Positions 1 to 9,068 are shown, counted from the stretch's first letter. The stretch: 64,000 bases of DNA from Methylovulum sp. (GCF_028687615.1 NZ_JAQTZU010000001.1:62001-126000); one strand, 5' to 3'. Notes: generated by a model not told the origin, from the sequence alone. Program-made: numbers and translations.

Positions 1-230
1 GAAATTAGATTTATTTGCATGGGTGTGCAGGATACAGACAAGGGGGGGTTGATGCAATGCGGGGGATTGAAAACAGCGGGGAAGTTTGCAATCGTGATTG
101 CCGTTTGCTTTGGTGTTGCCAGTCTCATTTTTATGGCAATTTATATACGCTTGCCCTGCTACATCCCAGCCCACTTATTCAGCCTAATCCCGTTTTCGTG
201 TTTTTTCGTGCCTTTCGTGGACAATCTCAA
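1..230. other. window edge, no gene recognised
   Basis: No gene could be supported here. The open frames on the plus strand read through the reverse complement of the ABC ATPase gene and look like shadows. One short stretch could encode a hydrophobic helix (about 75-170), but it has no clear ribosome binding site or family resemblance. Confidence 0.4.
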
Positions 231-1016
231 TCAATCCCACCCATCCTGGCTAGCATTATGGAAACAAGCCAGCAAATCATCGATTTGCAGGTTTTGCTTC
301 TGCCCGCTATCAAAATCATGCAAAACTTTGCCACAGTGCATCATGACGATACGGTCGCCGAAGTGCACGGCTTGCTGCATGGAGTGGGTGACCATCAGCG
401 TGGTGAGTTTGGCATCGGCGATGACTCGTTGGGTTAAGGCCAAGACTTGGTCGGCACTTTTCGGATCTAGCGCGGCGGTGTGTTCGTCCAGCAAAAGCAG
501 TTTCGGTTTTAGCCAGGTTGCCATCAGCAAGGTCAAGGCTTGGCGTTGGCCGCCGGAGAGCAGGCCTATCGGACTGTCCAGACGCGCTTCCAAGTCCATG
601 TCCAATTCGCGCACCCGTTCTTGCAAAGCTTGCCGTAACCGCCTAGATTGCGCCCATGCCAAGCCGCGCAGTTTGCCGCGTTTTGCCGCCAGGGAAAAAT
701 TATCCAGTATCGACATGTGCGGTGCCGTGCCGGAAAACGGATTTTGGAAGATGCGGCCTATGGATGCAGCGCGGCGGTGTTCAGGCCAATCGCTGATTTC
801 TTGCCCGTCCAATTCTATGCGTCCGGCATCAATTTCAAAACTGCCCGCCAAGGCGTTCAGCAAGGTCGATTTGCCTGGGCCATTGCCACCCAAGACCATC
901 ACGAACGCGCCTTCGGCTATGTCCAAGCTGATGCCGCGCAGGGGGCGGACTTCGTTGACCGTACCCGCGTAAAAGGTTTTTTGCACATCATGCAATCGTA
1001 AGATGGGCGGATTCAT
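231..1016 (-). CDS. ABC transporter ATP-binding protein (COG1101-like)
   Basis: ATPase subunit of an ABC importer, 261 residues from the ATG at 1016. Walker A reads GGNGPGKST, where relatives usually have Ala in place of Pro. The signature is LSGGQRQAL, Walker B is LLLLDE and the switch His lies in VTHSMQQ. The N-terminal pattern TVNE followed by GGNG, and the C-terminal DDLLACFH, resemble the COG1101 ATPases that work with a COG4120-type permease and a COG2984-type (TrpX-like) binding protein. The frame is open upstream to 1166, but 1016 is preferred because its ATG overlaps the stop of a permease remnant (ATGA), the usual coupling in such operons. With the permease destroyed, the transporter is probably inactive in this place. 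Substrate unknown. Confidence 0.85.
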   Translation of the reverse strand: MNPPILRLHDVQKTFYAGTVNEVRPLRGISLDIAEGAFVMVLGGNGPGKSTLLNALAGSFEIDAGRIELDGQEISDWPEHRRAASIGRIFQNPFSGTAPHMSILDNFSLAAKRGKLRGLAWAQSRRLRQALQERVRELDMDLEARLDSPIGLLSGGQRQALTLLMATWLKPKLLLLDEHTAALDPKSADQVLALTQRVIADAKLTTLMVTHSMQQAVHFGDRIVMMHCGKVLHDFDSGQKQNLQIDDLLACFHNASQDGWD

Positions 1017-1123
1017 GCGGTTTTTGGCCTTTTTTGTGGAGCGCGTTTGGCGAGGTTCCTGACCCAAGCGGGAAGGACTAAGGCCGCGAACACGAACACG
1101 GCGGTGATGAGTTTCAAAACCGC
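1013..1123 (-). pseudogene. C-terminal remnant of an ABC permease
   Basis: Read on the minus strand, 36 codons and a TGA directly precede and overlap the ATPase start. They encode a hydrophobic segment (LKLITAVFVFAALVLPAW) followed by a basic tail, as expected for the last transmembrane helix of the partner permease. An in-frame TAG (1124-1126) and unrelated AT-rich DNA lie upstream, so the first roughly 250 codons are gone. The assignment to the COG4120 type comes from the neighbour and the hydrophobic pattern. The binding-protein gene that normally lies further upstream is also missing. Confidence 0.7.
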
Positions 1124-1152
1124 CTATTGTTATTTTCGGGCGGAAATCTATA

Positions 1153-1256
1153 CTCCAAACGGTCAATTTTTCGGCTATTACAATCCGCTGTACGCTATGC
1201 GTACCTTATACATTGATTTTTAAATCAACTATTTAAAAGGTGCGTACAGTGTACAA
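1153..1256. mobile_element. palindromic MITE-like element, copy A (one end)
   Basis: It begins with CTCCAAACGGTCAATTTTTC right after TATA (1149-1152). This matches the right end of the intact element at 25739-25879 when that one is reverse-complemented. The core GTACGCTATGCGTACC, the following TTATACATTGATTTTTAAAT and a diverged inverted partner (about 1231-1254) are shared too. The second terminal arm is missing, so the copy looks truncated. It lies beside the permease remnant. Confidence 0.65.
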
Positions 1257-1321
1257 TAACTTAAAATTTGCTCACAGCAATCTTGCCAGCAACTTGATAT
1301 TTTTAATTAAAAGGTGTCCAC

Positions 1322-1963
1322 ATGCAGATGTTAATTGCCGTTATCGTCATATCCAGCATCATGTTTGCGCTTTATGCCATCGCCAGGCAGTATTCGCAGT
1401 TCAGTTATATCGAACGCTATCGTTTCCACCCCGCGATCCGGCAAAAGCTCAGAAAAAAGCATCCCACCCTCACAGACCAGCAACTGGATTTGGTCTTCCA
1501 AGCCTTGCGGGACTATTTTTATTGTTGCAGCCGCGCCAAACACCGCATGGTTTCGATGCCCTCACAAATCGTCGACGACGCTTGGCATGAGTTCATTTTA
1601 TTCACCCGCAGTTACCAGCAATTTTGCCAAAAAGCCTTCGGGCGATTTTTACACCACACTCCCGCTGAAGCCATGAGCAGGCCAACATTGGCGCAAGATG
1701 GCATCAAACGCGCCTGGCGTTTAGCTTGTGTTAAAGAAAAAATCAACCCTAAAACCCCCGAATATTTGCCGTTATTGTTCGCACTAGACGCACAGCTTGC
1801 GGTTCCAGGCGGGTTTATTTACCGCTTGCATTGCATCCCCGGCAGCAACGGATACTGCGCCAGCCACATAGGTTGTGGCGGCGGGTGCAGTGGCGGCTGT
1901 GGCGGAGACGGAGATGGTGGCGGTTCTGATGGCGGCTGCGGTGGAGGATGTGGCGGCGATTAA
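1322..1963 (+). CDS. membrane protein with GRDP-like domain and Gly/Cys-rich tail
   Basis: 213 residues. One N-terminal membrane helix (about 3-21) is followed by a soluble domain with VDDAWHEF (84-91) and LHHTP (110-114). This D-x-W-H ... H-x-P pattern is typical of glycine-rich-domain-containing-protein-like (COG4278/DUF1399-type) sequences. The last 35 residues are almost only Gly, Cys, Asp and Ser (GCGGGCSGGCGG type), as in bacterial proteins of the TIGR04222 kind. AAGG lies 9 bases before the ATG. Function is unknown; the Cys-rich tail could bind metal or form disulfides if outside the cytoplasm. It stands alone. Confidence 0.75.
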   Translation: MQMLIAVIVISSIMFALYAIARQYSQFSYIERYRFHPAIRQKLRKKHPTLTDQQLDLVFQALRDYFYCCSRAKHRMVSMPSQIVDDAWHEFILFTRSYQQFCQKAFGRFLHHTPAEAMSRPTLAQDGIKRAWRLACVKEKINPKTPEYLPLLFALDAQLAVPGGFIYRLHCIPGSNGYCASHIGCGGGCSGGCGGDGDGGGSDGGCGGGCGGD

Positions 1964-2059
1964 CGGACAAATGCGGGGCTAAACATCTAACCGTTTAGAA
2001 CGCCCTTTATCTTAACTATCTTTGGGCGTTGATAACGGCAATGCCCTTGGCGGGACACT

Positions 2060-2947
2060 ATGATGACAAAATATCCATTGCATAAAAACGACACGATAAA
2101 AGCAGCCGTAACGGCTATTTTATTAACGCTATTTGCCACCATCCGTAAAAATAAGCACGCTGTTTTAGATGCTGGCAACACCGAATATATGCATGATTAC
2201 CGTGTCGCCATCCGCCGCACCCGCTGTTTAATCAGCCAATTCGAAGCCGTTTTCCATAAACAGGACATTAGCCATTTCCGTGACGAATTTTTTTGGTTGT
2301 TTGGGGAGACCGGCAAAGTGCGGGATATGGACGTCCAGTTAGTCAATTTGCAACATTATAAAACCCTGTTGCCTTCTTCGGTTGAAGCGGACTTGATGCG
2401 CTTGAACGACCAGCTTTGGGCGGAACAAAAAATGGCTTACGCTGAAATGTATGAGGTTTTGGATTCCAAGCGTTATGAAAAACTTTTGTCTGATTGGCAA
2501 CGTTTCCTCAACACGGCGCACCTCATCAAAGCTAAATTCGCCGACAGCGGTATTTTTCGTTTAGCTGATGGACGGATCCAAAAAAAGTATCTGGCAATAT
2601 TAAAACTTGGCGACGGGATCACCCTAGACGCCTCTGACGAGGCTTACCACGACCTCCGCAAAAGCTGTAAAAATCTACGTTATTTGTTGGAGTTTTTTGA
2701 AAAATTTTATGATGACCAAGAAATTCAAGCGTTGCTGGAGGTTTTGAAGCATGTGCAAGATAATTTAGGCGCACATCAGGATTTATCTGTGCAAATTAAG
2801 TTTTTGCAACAATTGCCATCTAGCCAACACCCGATATGGAACTTGCTTGTTACTCTGCTAGAAACAGAAAAACAAAAACAACGCACTGAATTTAAAAGGC
2901 ATTTTGAAGAATTTTCGGAATATAAAATGCCCTCACCAAAGAATTGA
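2060..2947 (+). CDS. CHAD domain protein
   Basis: 295 residues, mostly alpha-helical and basic. It has both conserved CHAD half-motifs: HDYRVAIRRTR at 45-55 and YHDLRKSCKNLRYLLEFF at 196-213, plus VRDMDVQL (87-94). CHAD proteins bind inorganic polyphosphate through these His, Lys and Arg residues and are often tied to polyphosphate granules or to CYTH phosphatases. No CYTH domain is fused or adjacent. A second ATG lies directly after the first, so the start is uncertain by one codon. Phosphate-related function is inferred from the family. Confidence 0.9.
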   Translation: MMTKYPLHKNDTIKAAVTAILLTLFATIRKNKHAVLDAGNTEYMHDYRVAIRRTRCLISQFEAVFHKQDISHFRDEFFWLFGETGKVRDMDVQLVNLQHYKTLLPSSVEADLMRLNDQLWAEQKMAYAEMYEVLDSKRYEKLLSDWQRFLNTAHLIKAKFADSGIFRLADGRIQKKYLAILKLGDGITLDASDEAYHDLRKSCKNLRYLLEFFEKFYDDQEIQALLEVLKHVQDNLGAHQDLSVQIKFLQQLPSSQHPIWNLLVTLLETEKQKQRTEFKRHFEEFSEYKMPSPKN

Positions 2948-3190
2948 TCACCAGGCAATGCTTCAGTGTGGCGATAAAAAAACCGGGGATTTATTGTCAA
3001 TTCCAAGCAACTAAATATGTCACTAAAAATAATCACCTCCCTTTATAATAATAAACAGGCTTATCCAGAGTTGTTTTGAGCAACGCCTAAACTCAGCTTT
3101 AGCAAAACGGGTGCCGGCCACCAATGGATAGCATGAAAATATCCCCATCGGCTTATACAGCCATCTTTTAAATAGCACTAGAGTTAAATT

Positions 3191-3784
3191 ATGATTTTAG
3201 ACGAGCAAGACAAGTTTTACACCGCCAACATTCTTAGCAAGGAAATTAAAGATTTTGGCTGGTCTATAGGGGAATACACTTATGGAAAGCCTATCGTGGT
3301 AGGAAAAAGGCAATCAAAATTGAATATCGGCAAATACTGTTCCATCGCTACGGGTGCAACGATATTTTTAGGACATGAACACCGCACAGATTGGGTGACA
3401 ACGTATCCTTTTTCAGTTTTGGTAAAGCGTGGCTGGGCAAATGGACGCGGCATAAAGGGGCATCCGCACACAAAAGGGGATGTCAATATCGGGCATGATG
3501 TGTGGCTGGCCCAACACTGTTCTATTTTATCAGGGGTTACGATTGGGACAGGCGCGGTGGTGGCAACTCGCGCACTCGTTGTAAAAGATGTCCCGCCATA
3601 CAGCATTGTTGCGGGTGTTCCAGCGCGTGTAACACGCTATAGGTTCGATGCAGACGTTATAGAAAAATTACTCGCCACAAAATGGTGGGATCGCAGTGCC
3701 GAAGAAATCAACGAGATTATACCCTTGCTGTTATCACCCGACCCTATGGCGGTGGTCCGTTGGTTGGAAAGCAACCCTGTCTAA
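3191..3784 (+). CDS. CatB-related O-acetyltransferase
   Basis: 197 residues with left-handed beta-helix hexapeptide repeats (NIGKYCSIATGATIF and VNIGHDVWLAQHCSILSG with the following turns, about 45-145). The GHEHRTDW segment (61-68) holds the likely catalytic His, and VPPYSIVAGVPARV is the usual closing coil. This is the xenobiotic/CatB family of trimeric acetyl-CoA transferases. Many members acetylate sugars of surface polysaccharides rather than drugs, so antibiotic resistance should not be assumed. Alone between two AT-rich intergenic regions. Substrate unknown. Confidence 0.88.
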   Translation: MILDEQDKFYTANILSKEIKDFGWSIGEYTYGKPIVVGKRQSKLNIGKYCSIATGATIFLGHEHRTDWVTTYPFSVLVKRGWANGRGIKGHPHTKGDVNIGHDVWLAQHCSILSGVTIGTGAVVATRALVVKDVPPYSIVAGVPARVTRYRFDADVIEKLLATKWWDRSAEEINEIIPLLLSPDPMAVVRWLESNPV

Positions 3785-4197
3785 TTTTTATAGCGTCAAG
3801 CTCATTGCCATAAACCGGATAAATCGTAAGTTAGGTATTCCAGTCCAGCTATTTTAAACAACCAGTTTAAACAACCGGCAAACAAAGTTTCTTGATTCAA
3901 GTAAAAAACTTTAAATATCATTATGTTATTTTCAATTTAGCCAACCAAACCCACAGGCTTTGAGTAATTTTCACTGAATTGAATAGTCGGGCCTAAGCGT
4001 TTAGGTCATCGACGTATTAAAACCCCCTCGCAACTATCCTTGAACCTATGGGACAAACCCATTTGAAAAAGGGTATGGGGGATGATAAATTGCCATAAAA
4101 TTCATACTCATGTGCTTATCGTTAGATACTAAAAATTTTTGATTTACAAGTCTACATAATAGGATTTTAATAATGCTTTTATTACATAGGAATTAAG
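3785..4197. other. intergenic, AT-rich, nothing recognised
   Basis: No open frame with coding character and no strong hairpin was found. The 60 bases before 4198 are very AT-rich and could hold the promoter of the small acidic protein gene. Confidence 0.5.
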
Positions 4198-4425
4198 ATG
4201 ACTAAAAACTCACCTAAATCAGCCGCCAAAACCAACGCGCCCAATACGGCAGAACCAGATCATGATGATGACGATATTTTCGACGCCGACTTTGTCGCCT
4301 TGCCTGAAAGCCTTGAGAAAGAGACGATTAAACGTGATGCGCGGAGAAAAATTGAAATCTACTGGGAAAAGAAACAACTGAGGGAACAATTTGAAGATTT
4401 TGATGAATCTGAATTTGGATTTTGA
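4198..4425 (+). CDS. PA3496-like small acidic protein
   Basis: 75 residues: a polar Ala/Asn-rich N-terminus, an acidic run (DHDDDDIFDADF, about 21-32) and an amphipathic charged helix (RRKIEIYWEKKQLREQFEDF). The acidic stretch followed by an ARR-x-E-x-x-x-E-K-x-L-R-E-Q helix resembles the short PA3496-type proteins of gammaproteobacteria, which some annotations call envelope-integrity proteins. No signal peptide or membrane helix. AGGAATTAAG precedes the ATG. Function unproven. Confidence 0.7.
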   Translation: MTKNSPKSAAKTNAPNTAEPDHDDDDIFDADFVALPESLEKETIKRDARRKIEIYWEKKQLREQFEDFDESEFGF

Positions 4426-4506
4426 CCTCGCCACTCCCTGCCTTTAGCCAAAAGATACTATCTAATTATCTAACTATATCGCAAGCTTGTTACTGCTGAA
4501 ACCCCC

Positions 4507-4986
4507 TTATCGAAACGCGCCTTCAAGAGCAGTTTTCACTGATTGCGCCCTTATTTGATGCCTATCCCCAGAAAACTGCTTTTTGACGACTATAGATTTT
4601 TCCCCTTTATTTTTCCACGCAATAAACACCGTACCCACCGGTTTATCAGGCGCCCCCCCATCAGGGCCAGCGACGCCCGTAACGGCAATGGCACAATTTG
4701 CTGAGCTATGCACCAACGCGCCAGCCACCATTTCCGTTGCTGTTTCTTCGCTAACCGCCCCGTAGTGCTCAATTGTTTGTGGATTAACGCCCAACATATC
4801 AATTTTTGCCTGGTTGCTGTAGGTTACAAAACCCCGCTCAAACCATGCCGAACTGCCAGGAACATCTGTGATAGTTTGGGCAATCCAGCCACCCGTGCAA
4901 GATTCGGCAACGGTGATGATTTTGCCATGCGCCGTCAAAAAACGGCCCAGTTGTCCGGCTAAAGCAAGCAATTCCCCATCGACCAT
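4507..4986 (-). CDS. pncC: nicotinamide-nucleotide amidohydrolase PncC (CinA C-terminal domain)
   Basis: 159 residues from the ATG at 4986, one base after the stop of the upstream lipoprotein gene. Family motifs are VAESCTGGWIAQ with the catalytic Ser, FVTYSNQAK, and AVTGVAGPDGG followed by KPVGTVFIAW. The family deamidates NMN to nicotinate mononucleotide in pyridine nucleotide recycling. This is the stand-alone form without the N-terminal CinA/MoaB-like domain. Earlier in-frame ATGs (5004, 5061) would overlap the lipoprotein gene, so 4986 is preferred. The spacing suggests translational coupling. Confidence 0.92.
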   Translation of the reverse strand: MVDGELLALAGQLGRFLTAHGKIITVAESCTGGWIAQTITDVPGSSAWFERGFVTYSNQAKIDMLGVNPQTIEHYGAVSEETATEMVAGALVHSSANCAIAVTGVAGPDGGAPDKPVGTVFIAWKNKGEKSIVVKKQFSGDRHQIRAQSVKTALEGAFR

Positions 4987-4987
4987 G

Positions 4988-5530
4988 TTAATGCCAACCG
5001 CCATATTGGGTGGTCGGGTCGCCGCGAAAACCGGTGGAAGTTTTATTGGCATCCGGTGCATTAATCATGCTTTCAGCGGCGACCACCATATTGGCGCGGC
5101 TGTAACCGCCTAAAGCTTGGGCTTTTTTGGCAATTGCGGTGGTTAGCGAATTAATGTCATATTGGTTGATGGACGGATCAACGACCACCGAAAGCAAAGC
5201 CCCGGTTCCGGTAGAGACACTGAGAACCACAGGTAAAGCCGTGTTTTCGGGCACTTCCAATCGGTAATGCCCGTTATCCAACGCGGCACTAACGAGCAAA
5301 TGGTTTTGCGCGTCATTCAAATCGACGCTGCCCGTCTTAACCGTGCCATTTTTATCGCTGACCGTACCACTCAACACCGTCGCGTTGATGAACGTCTTAC
5401 TGCCCTGTTGGATGGCTATGGTTTGCGGCTGGTTTTTTTCGCAAGCCGTGATGATAGACGCAAGACACAGAGCCAGCAACATGGACCAATGATGCAGCTT
5501 GATTCCGTGCCAAGTAATCGGAGTGTTCAT
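4988..5530 (-). CDS. predicted lipoprotein, unknown function
   Basis: 180 residues from the ATG at 5530 (GGA about 8 bases upstream). A hydrophobic segment ends in a lipobox-like IITAC at about residue 30, so lipidation at that Cys is likely. The mature part has a beta-rich middle (TVLSGTVSDKNGTVKTGSVD, about 50-70) like the carboxypeptidase-regulatory/Ig-like folds of surface lipoproteins, then DPSINQYDINSLTTAIAKKAQ. No catalytic motif seen. An ATG at 5557 would add nine residues. It lies directly upstream of pncC on the same strand. Confidence 0.65.
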   Translation of the reverse strand: MNTPITWHGIKLHHWSMLLALCLASIITACEKNQPQTIAIQQGSKTFINATVLSGTVSDKNGTVKTGSVDLNDAQNHLLVSAALDNGHYRLEVPENTALPVVLSVSTGTGALLSVVVDPSINQYDINSLTTAIAKKAQALGGYSRANMVVAAESMINAPDANKTSTGFRGDPTTQYGGWH

Positions 5531-5748
5531 AATAAATTCCGTAATTTGCATGAACACTCTTTAAATCATGTTTTTGGCCGATTTGCAAGTGCTAGATTGG
5601 CGTTGGATGCGCTGAATGAAGGGAAGCGCATTATTTAAGGGGGGGGGGCTTTTAAAGAGATAGGGTTAATCTATTTGCTTGGCTGTTCATAACGATAGGG
5701 TAAGCACTGCGTACAACATGGCTGGCGATGCAATAGGAGAAAGCAGCA

Positions 5749-5780
5749 AAAAGGGGATACCACAATAACCGGCATCCCCT
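5749..5780 (-). terminator. intrinsic terminator downstream of the PEP-CTERM gene
   Basis: On the minus strand GGGGATGCCGG pairs imperfectly with GGTATCCCC, followed by TTTTT. It lies about 60 bases after the stop at 5838. Confidence 0.65.
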
Positions 5781-5837
5781 CGGAGTAGAGCAGTATTTAC
5801 CCTGTCCAAACTTGAAACAAAGCAATAAATTTAACAA

Positions 5838-6578
5838 TTAAGCACAACGATTCTTCTGCTGTCTGCGGACTGCCAAAATGCCCAATAAGCCAATACCCAA
5901 CAAGGTATAGGCTTCAGGTTCTGGTACCGAGTTGCTTTCTTGGAAAGAAATGCCGTCCAAAAAGGCAAAAGGTGGTTGTCCACTGGGCGTGCCTTTGGCG
6001 AAGAAGGTTAGGAGTTCACTGGTATCCGTTGCAGTAAATGTCAATGTCTGGAAATTCCAGTCTATGCTGCCATGTGAAGGGGTGGTCATCAACGTTGAGA
6101 ATTGGCTCTGGCTACCCAACGTAACCTCCCACTGCTCGGTAGTGACGCCAAAAAAAGCATCACCCTTCTGCTGGCCGGACGCTTGCCAGAAAGAGATGTC
6201 ATATTGTTGTCCCACAGTCAACCCGTCAACAGTTTGTGTAAGCGGCTTACTGAACTCCCGATCAGAATCCATCCCGACGTAATTACCGCCTAGGGGGCTA
6301 GATCCAGGATTGATCCAGAATGTCAACCCGCCACCAAAGGAGCTACCGCAAAGATTATCTGTGTCCCCAGAGACGATCAGACAATCAAGGGTGTTAGAAC
6401 CTGCACCAACAGCCGTCCATCCAGGAACCGCAGTAGGGTTGTTGATAGAAAAACTTTCCGTAACTCCAGGCGTGTCAAAACCACCATTAATTATTAGATT
6501 CGCCGCTTGTATAGAAAATGTGGACAATAATAGTGTAACTCCTATTAAACCAACGTTTGCGATGTTACTAATATTCAT
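5838..6578 (-). CDS. PEP-CTERM exported protein with DUF642-like domain
   Basis: 246 residues. A signal peptide (about 1-25, cleaved near IQAA-N) is followed by NLIINGGFDTPG, an internal PGWT and GGNYVGMDSD, a beta-sandwich pattern like DUF642/galactose-binding-like domains. The C-terminus is a PEP-CTERM sorting signal: VPEPEAYTLLGIGLLGILA, then RRQQKNR. Such proteins are cleaved by exosortase and sent to the surface or matrix. No exosortase gene is in the window. A terminator follows. Ligand unknown. Confidence 0.85.
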   Translation of the reverse strand: MNISNIANVGLIGVTLLLSTFSIQAANLIINGGFDTPGVTESFSINNPTAVPGWTAVGAGSNTLDCLIVSGDTDNLCGSSFGGGLTFWINPGSSPLGGNYVGMDSDREFSKPLTQTVDGLTVGQQYDISFWQASGQQKGDAFFGVTTEQWEVTLGSQSQFSTLMTTPSHGSIDWNFQTLTFTATDTSELLTFFAKGTPSGQPPFAFLDGISFQESNSVPEPEAYTLLGIGLLGILAVRRQQKNRCA

Positions 6579-6768
6579 AAATTTTTTAACCTATAGATAA
6601 ATTGACGACAAAAAGAGCTACATTATCCAAAACGATCATTACAAGTCAATGAAATTGGAACAAGCCTAACTTGCGTCAATCCTAAGCGCAACTATCTTGG
6701 GTATTGGATTGGATACGAAAATTGTATCCCCTTGGCGATTTCATCGCTTAATAAGCTCACCGCTACGC

Positions 6769-7893
6769 TCAAATAAGTTGCGCCCAACCCAAATCCAGAC
6801 TTCTGTCCAGCAACCAAAATACCGCGACGACGGCAATTAGCCACGAGCCTATCCCCACCGTCAGGCGTTGGTAATACCAAGTCTGGCGCAGATAAAAAGC
6901 CAACGGCAGAAATACAGTGACTATCGCAAACTGTCCGGCTTCCACGCCCAGGTTAAAGCCGACCAAAGCCAGTGCCAAGGCATCGCCGGGCAAACCCAAA
7001 TCGGTCAGCACACTGGCGAACCCTAAACCGTGGATCAAACCAAAACCAAAGGCCACCAGCCAAATACGCTTGAGGACTAAGGGATAAATATTGTTCAGTG
7101 CCGCCAGCAACACCGATGCGGCTATCGCGGATTCCACCCAGCGCGAGGGCACGTTAAGGACTTGCAAGGTCGCCAAACTCAAGGTGATGGAATGTGCCAA
7201 GGTGAACGCGGTGACAATCTTGGCAACTTCGATAAACGCCGTGCGGAACTGCCGGACAGGTTGCCAACCGCTATCTACACGCCACAATACGGCGGGCAAT
7301 AACAGGCTGATCAGAAACAGGATATGATCATAGCCTATCCAGATATGCCAAACCCCTTCTTGGGCAAATTCGCTGAACGCACGCCAGTTTGATCGCGTTC
7401 CTAATTGCAATTCGCGCATCGGTTGTTCCGGGCTTAACACCGCTGTCTGGGTTTGGCCTTGGTTTTGTAGGCGCAACAAGCCCCGGTGCGATGGGTCTAG
7501 ATCAAAAAACAAGCGGTAATCCACGCTTAAAACCCGCACCGCCGTTGGGCAAACCACAGCAAATTGCAGCACGGCATAGGCCCCGTCGGTGTGCTTGTCC
7601 ACCTGATGGTTTACGGGGGCCAGACGGCAAACCTGATGCTTGGTGCTAATCGCCAAATGCGCCAACGCATAAGCATCTATTTGAGCCTGATGCTGTTGCG
7701 CTTCGCCCCAGGTGATCCTATTGTCACCATTATCATCCAGACCTAGTGCGTAATCGAGGTCACGCAAGGCAATATCCCATTGCCCGCTGACCGTTTGTTC
7801 CTGGACGCTGATCGACAAATAACTGTCGCTAGGTTTATGGGCCAACACAGGCATCGCCAATAACCCAAAGCAAATCGCCAGTAAAATGCGCAT
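6769..7893 (-). CDS. HupE/UreJ-family membrane protein
   Basis: 374 residues from the ATG at 7893, whose ATGA overlaps the stop of the upstream TPR gene. Signal peptide (MRILLAICFGLLAMPVLA), then a periplasmic region of about 190 residues with an EF-hand-like DDNGDNRITWGE, then six or seven helices. The membrane part carries GVWHIWIGYDHILFLI and GLIHGLGFASVL, the His motifs of the HupE/UreJ_2 family. HupE/UreJ proteins are linked to nickel or other metal transport; the long periplasmic form next to TPR and DUF4331 genes is widespread but uncharacterised. Substrate not assigned. Confidence 0.85.
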   Translation of the reverse strand: MRILLAICFGLLAMPVLAHKPSDSYLSISVQEQTVSGQWDIALRDLDYALGLDDNGDNRITWGEAQQHQAQIDAYALAHLAISTKHQVCRLAPVNHQVDKHTDGAYAVLQFAVVCPTAVRVLSVDYRLFFDLDPSHRGLLRLQNQGQTQTAVLSPEQPMRELQLGTRSNWRAFSEFAQEGVWHIWIGYDHILFLISLLLPAVLWRVDSGWQPVRQFRTAFIEVAKIVTAFTLAHSITLSLATLQVLNVPSRWVESAIAASVLLAALNNIYPLVLKRIWLVAFGFGLIHGLGFASVLTDLGLPGDALALALVGFNLGVEAGQFAIVTVFLPLAFYLRQTWYYQRLTVGIGSWLIAVVAVFWLLDRSLDLGWAQLI

Positions 7894-9068
7894 CACTGTG
7901 CCCCCAGCTTGGCAAGATAAGGCGGCAATTGCCTGTCTTGCAGCTTGGTTTGGCTTAACCAAGCCAACACAGGCCGGGCCGCTTCAGGCTTGCCTGATGC
8001 CAACGCCGCTTCCAGCACTAATCTGGCATCCCACGGTTCGTGTTGTACTTGCCAATTCTCCAAAGCCAGCCGTAAAGCGATTTCTGGTTGTTTAGCAAGA
8101 GCTAAGTTAAAACGGGCTTCTTCCCGCTGATGGATGTTTTCGCCCCGTAAACGATAAGCGTCTATCCGGCGTTGCAGTTCGCCGATATGTTGTGGCAATA
8201 GATTCGAGCCAGTGGCTTGTTCGGCTAAAGCCAAGCGCAACAAGAGTCCGTCAGGACGAGTGTCGTCTTTCAGTAATGCCACCACTTCGGCTGGACGGTG
8301 TTGTTCCAGCAAAAAATCGCTGTAGGCGCTTAATAGATACACATCCCGCCGCTGCAAGGCCATTGCCTGCAAAAAATGGGCTTCGGCATTGCGGTTATCG
8401 CCCAAGCGGGCGGCGATTTCCGCCAGCACCGACAACGTCCATAGCCGGATTTGCCCATCGGTTTGCGCCGTGTTGGCAAAGCTTTCTTGCAATAATTGAT
8501 AAGCCTGTTGGCCTGAACCGCTGAGGCTGGCGGCATTTGCCAGACAAGTCGTTGCCGGCAAATTGGCCCCCAAGCGTTTTAATATCGAACAGCTCCGCAA
8601 CGATGCGTCATAGTCGCCACGCACCGCTTGGATTACGGCTTGTGTCAACCAGGCTTGGGCGTTGCGTGGTTCGTTGGCGAGCACGTCCTGCAAATCCTGC
8701 AAGGCGCCGGTAAAATCATGCCGATGTTGGCGGATGGTCGCCCGCACCATCAACACGTCAACAGGCGGTTGGTTTTGCCGCCACCAAGTTTTAACTGCGG
8801 CTTCGGCATAACCGTAATAACGCGGATCGGCCTCGGTTCGGGCGGTTTCCAATAAGCGGGTGGCGATGCCGACCGCTAAAGACAGGTTATCGGGATTGGC
8901 GTTGAGCTGACGCTGCAAGGTCTTCATCTCCAGCTCTGCTTGGTTGTTGAGGACGGGCAGTTGCTCAAGCACTTCATCGGGGGATTTGGGGATATACGGT
9001 GCCGCCAAACTGATGGCCGGCAACACCCAGAACAATATAGCCCAAACAATGGCTGATAATCTTGGCAT
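7893..9068 (-). CDS. TPR-repeat exported protein
   Basis: 391 residues from the ATG at 9068. A signal sequence (MPRLSAIVWAILFWVLPAIS) precedes alpha-helical TPR repeats, for example ALQDLQDVLANEPRNAQAWL and RNAEAHFLQAMALQRRDVYL. These act in protein-protein assembly, probably in the periplasm. The middle gene of a DUF4331-TPR-HupE/UreJ operon, coupled to hupE by a 4-base overlap. The frame is open to 9134, but that extension enters an inverted-repeat element (9121-9225), so the shorter start is chosen. Confidence 0.82.
   Translation of the reverse strand: MPRLSAIVWAILFWVLPAISLAAPYIPKSPDEVLEQLPVLNNQAELEMKTLQRQLNANPDNLSLAVGIATRLLETARTEADPRYYGYAEAAVKTWWRQNQPPVDVLMVRATIRQHRHDFTGALQDLQDVLANEPRNAQAWLTQAVIQAVRGDYDASLRSCSILKRLGANLPATTCLANAASLSGSGQQAYQLLQESFANTAQTDGQIRLWTLSVLAEIAARLGDNRNAEAHFLQAMALQRRDVYLLSAYSDFLLEQHRPAEVVALLKDDTRPDGLLLRLALAEQATGSNLLPQHIGELQRRIDAYRLRGENIHQREEARFNLALAKQPEIALRLALENWQVQHEPWDARLVLEAALASGKPEAARPVLAWLSQTKLQDRQLPPYLAKLGAQ

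Noticed and set aside
19-972. 317-codon plus-strand open frame
   Set aside because: It is the reverse complement of the ABC ATPase gene, whose motifs are clear.
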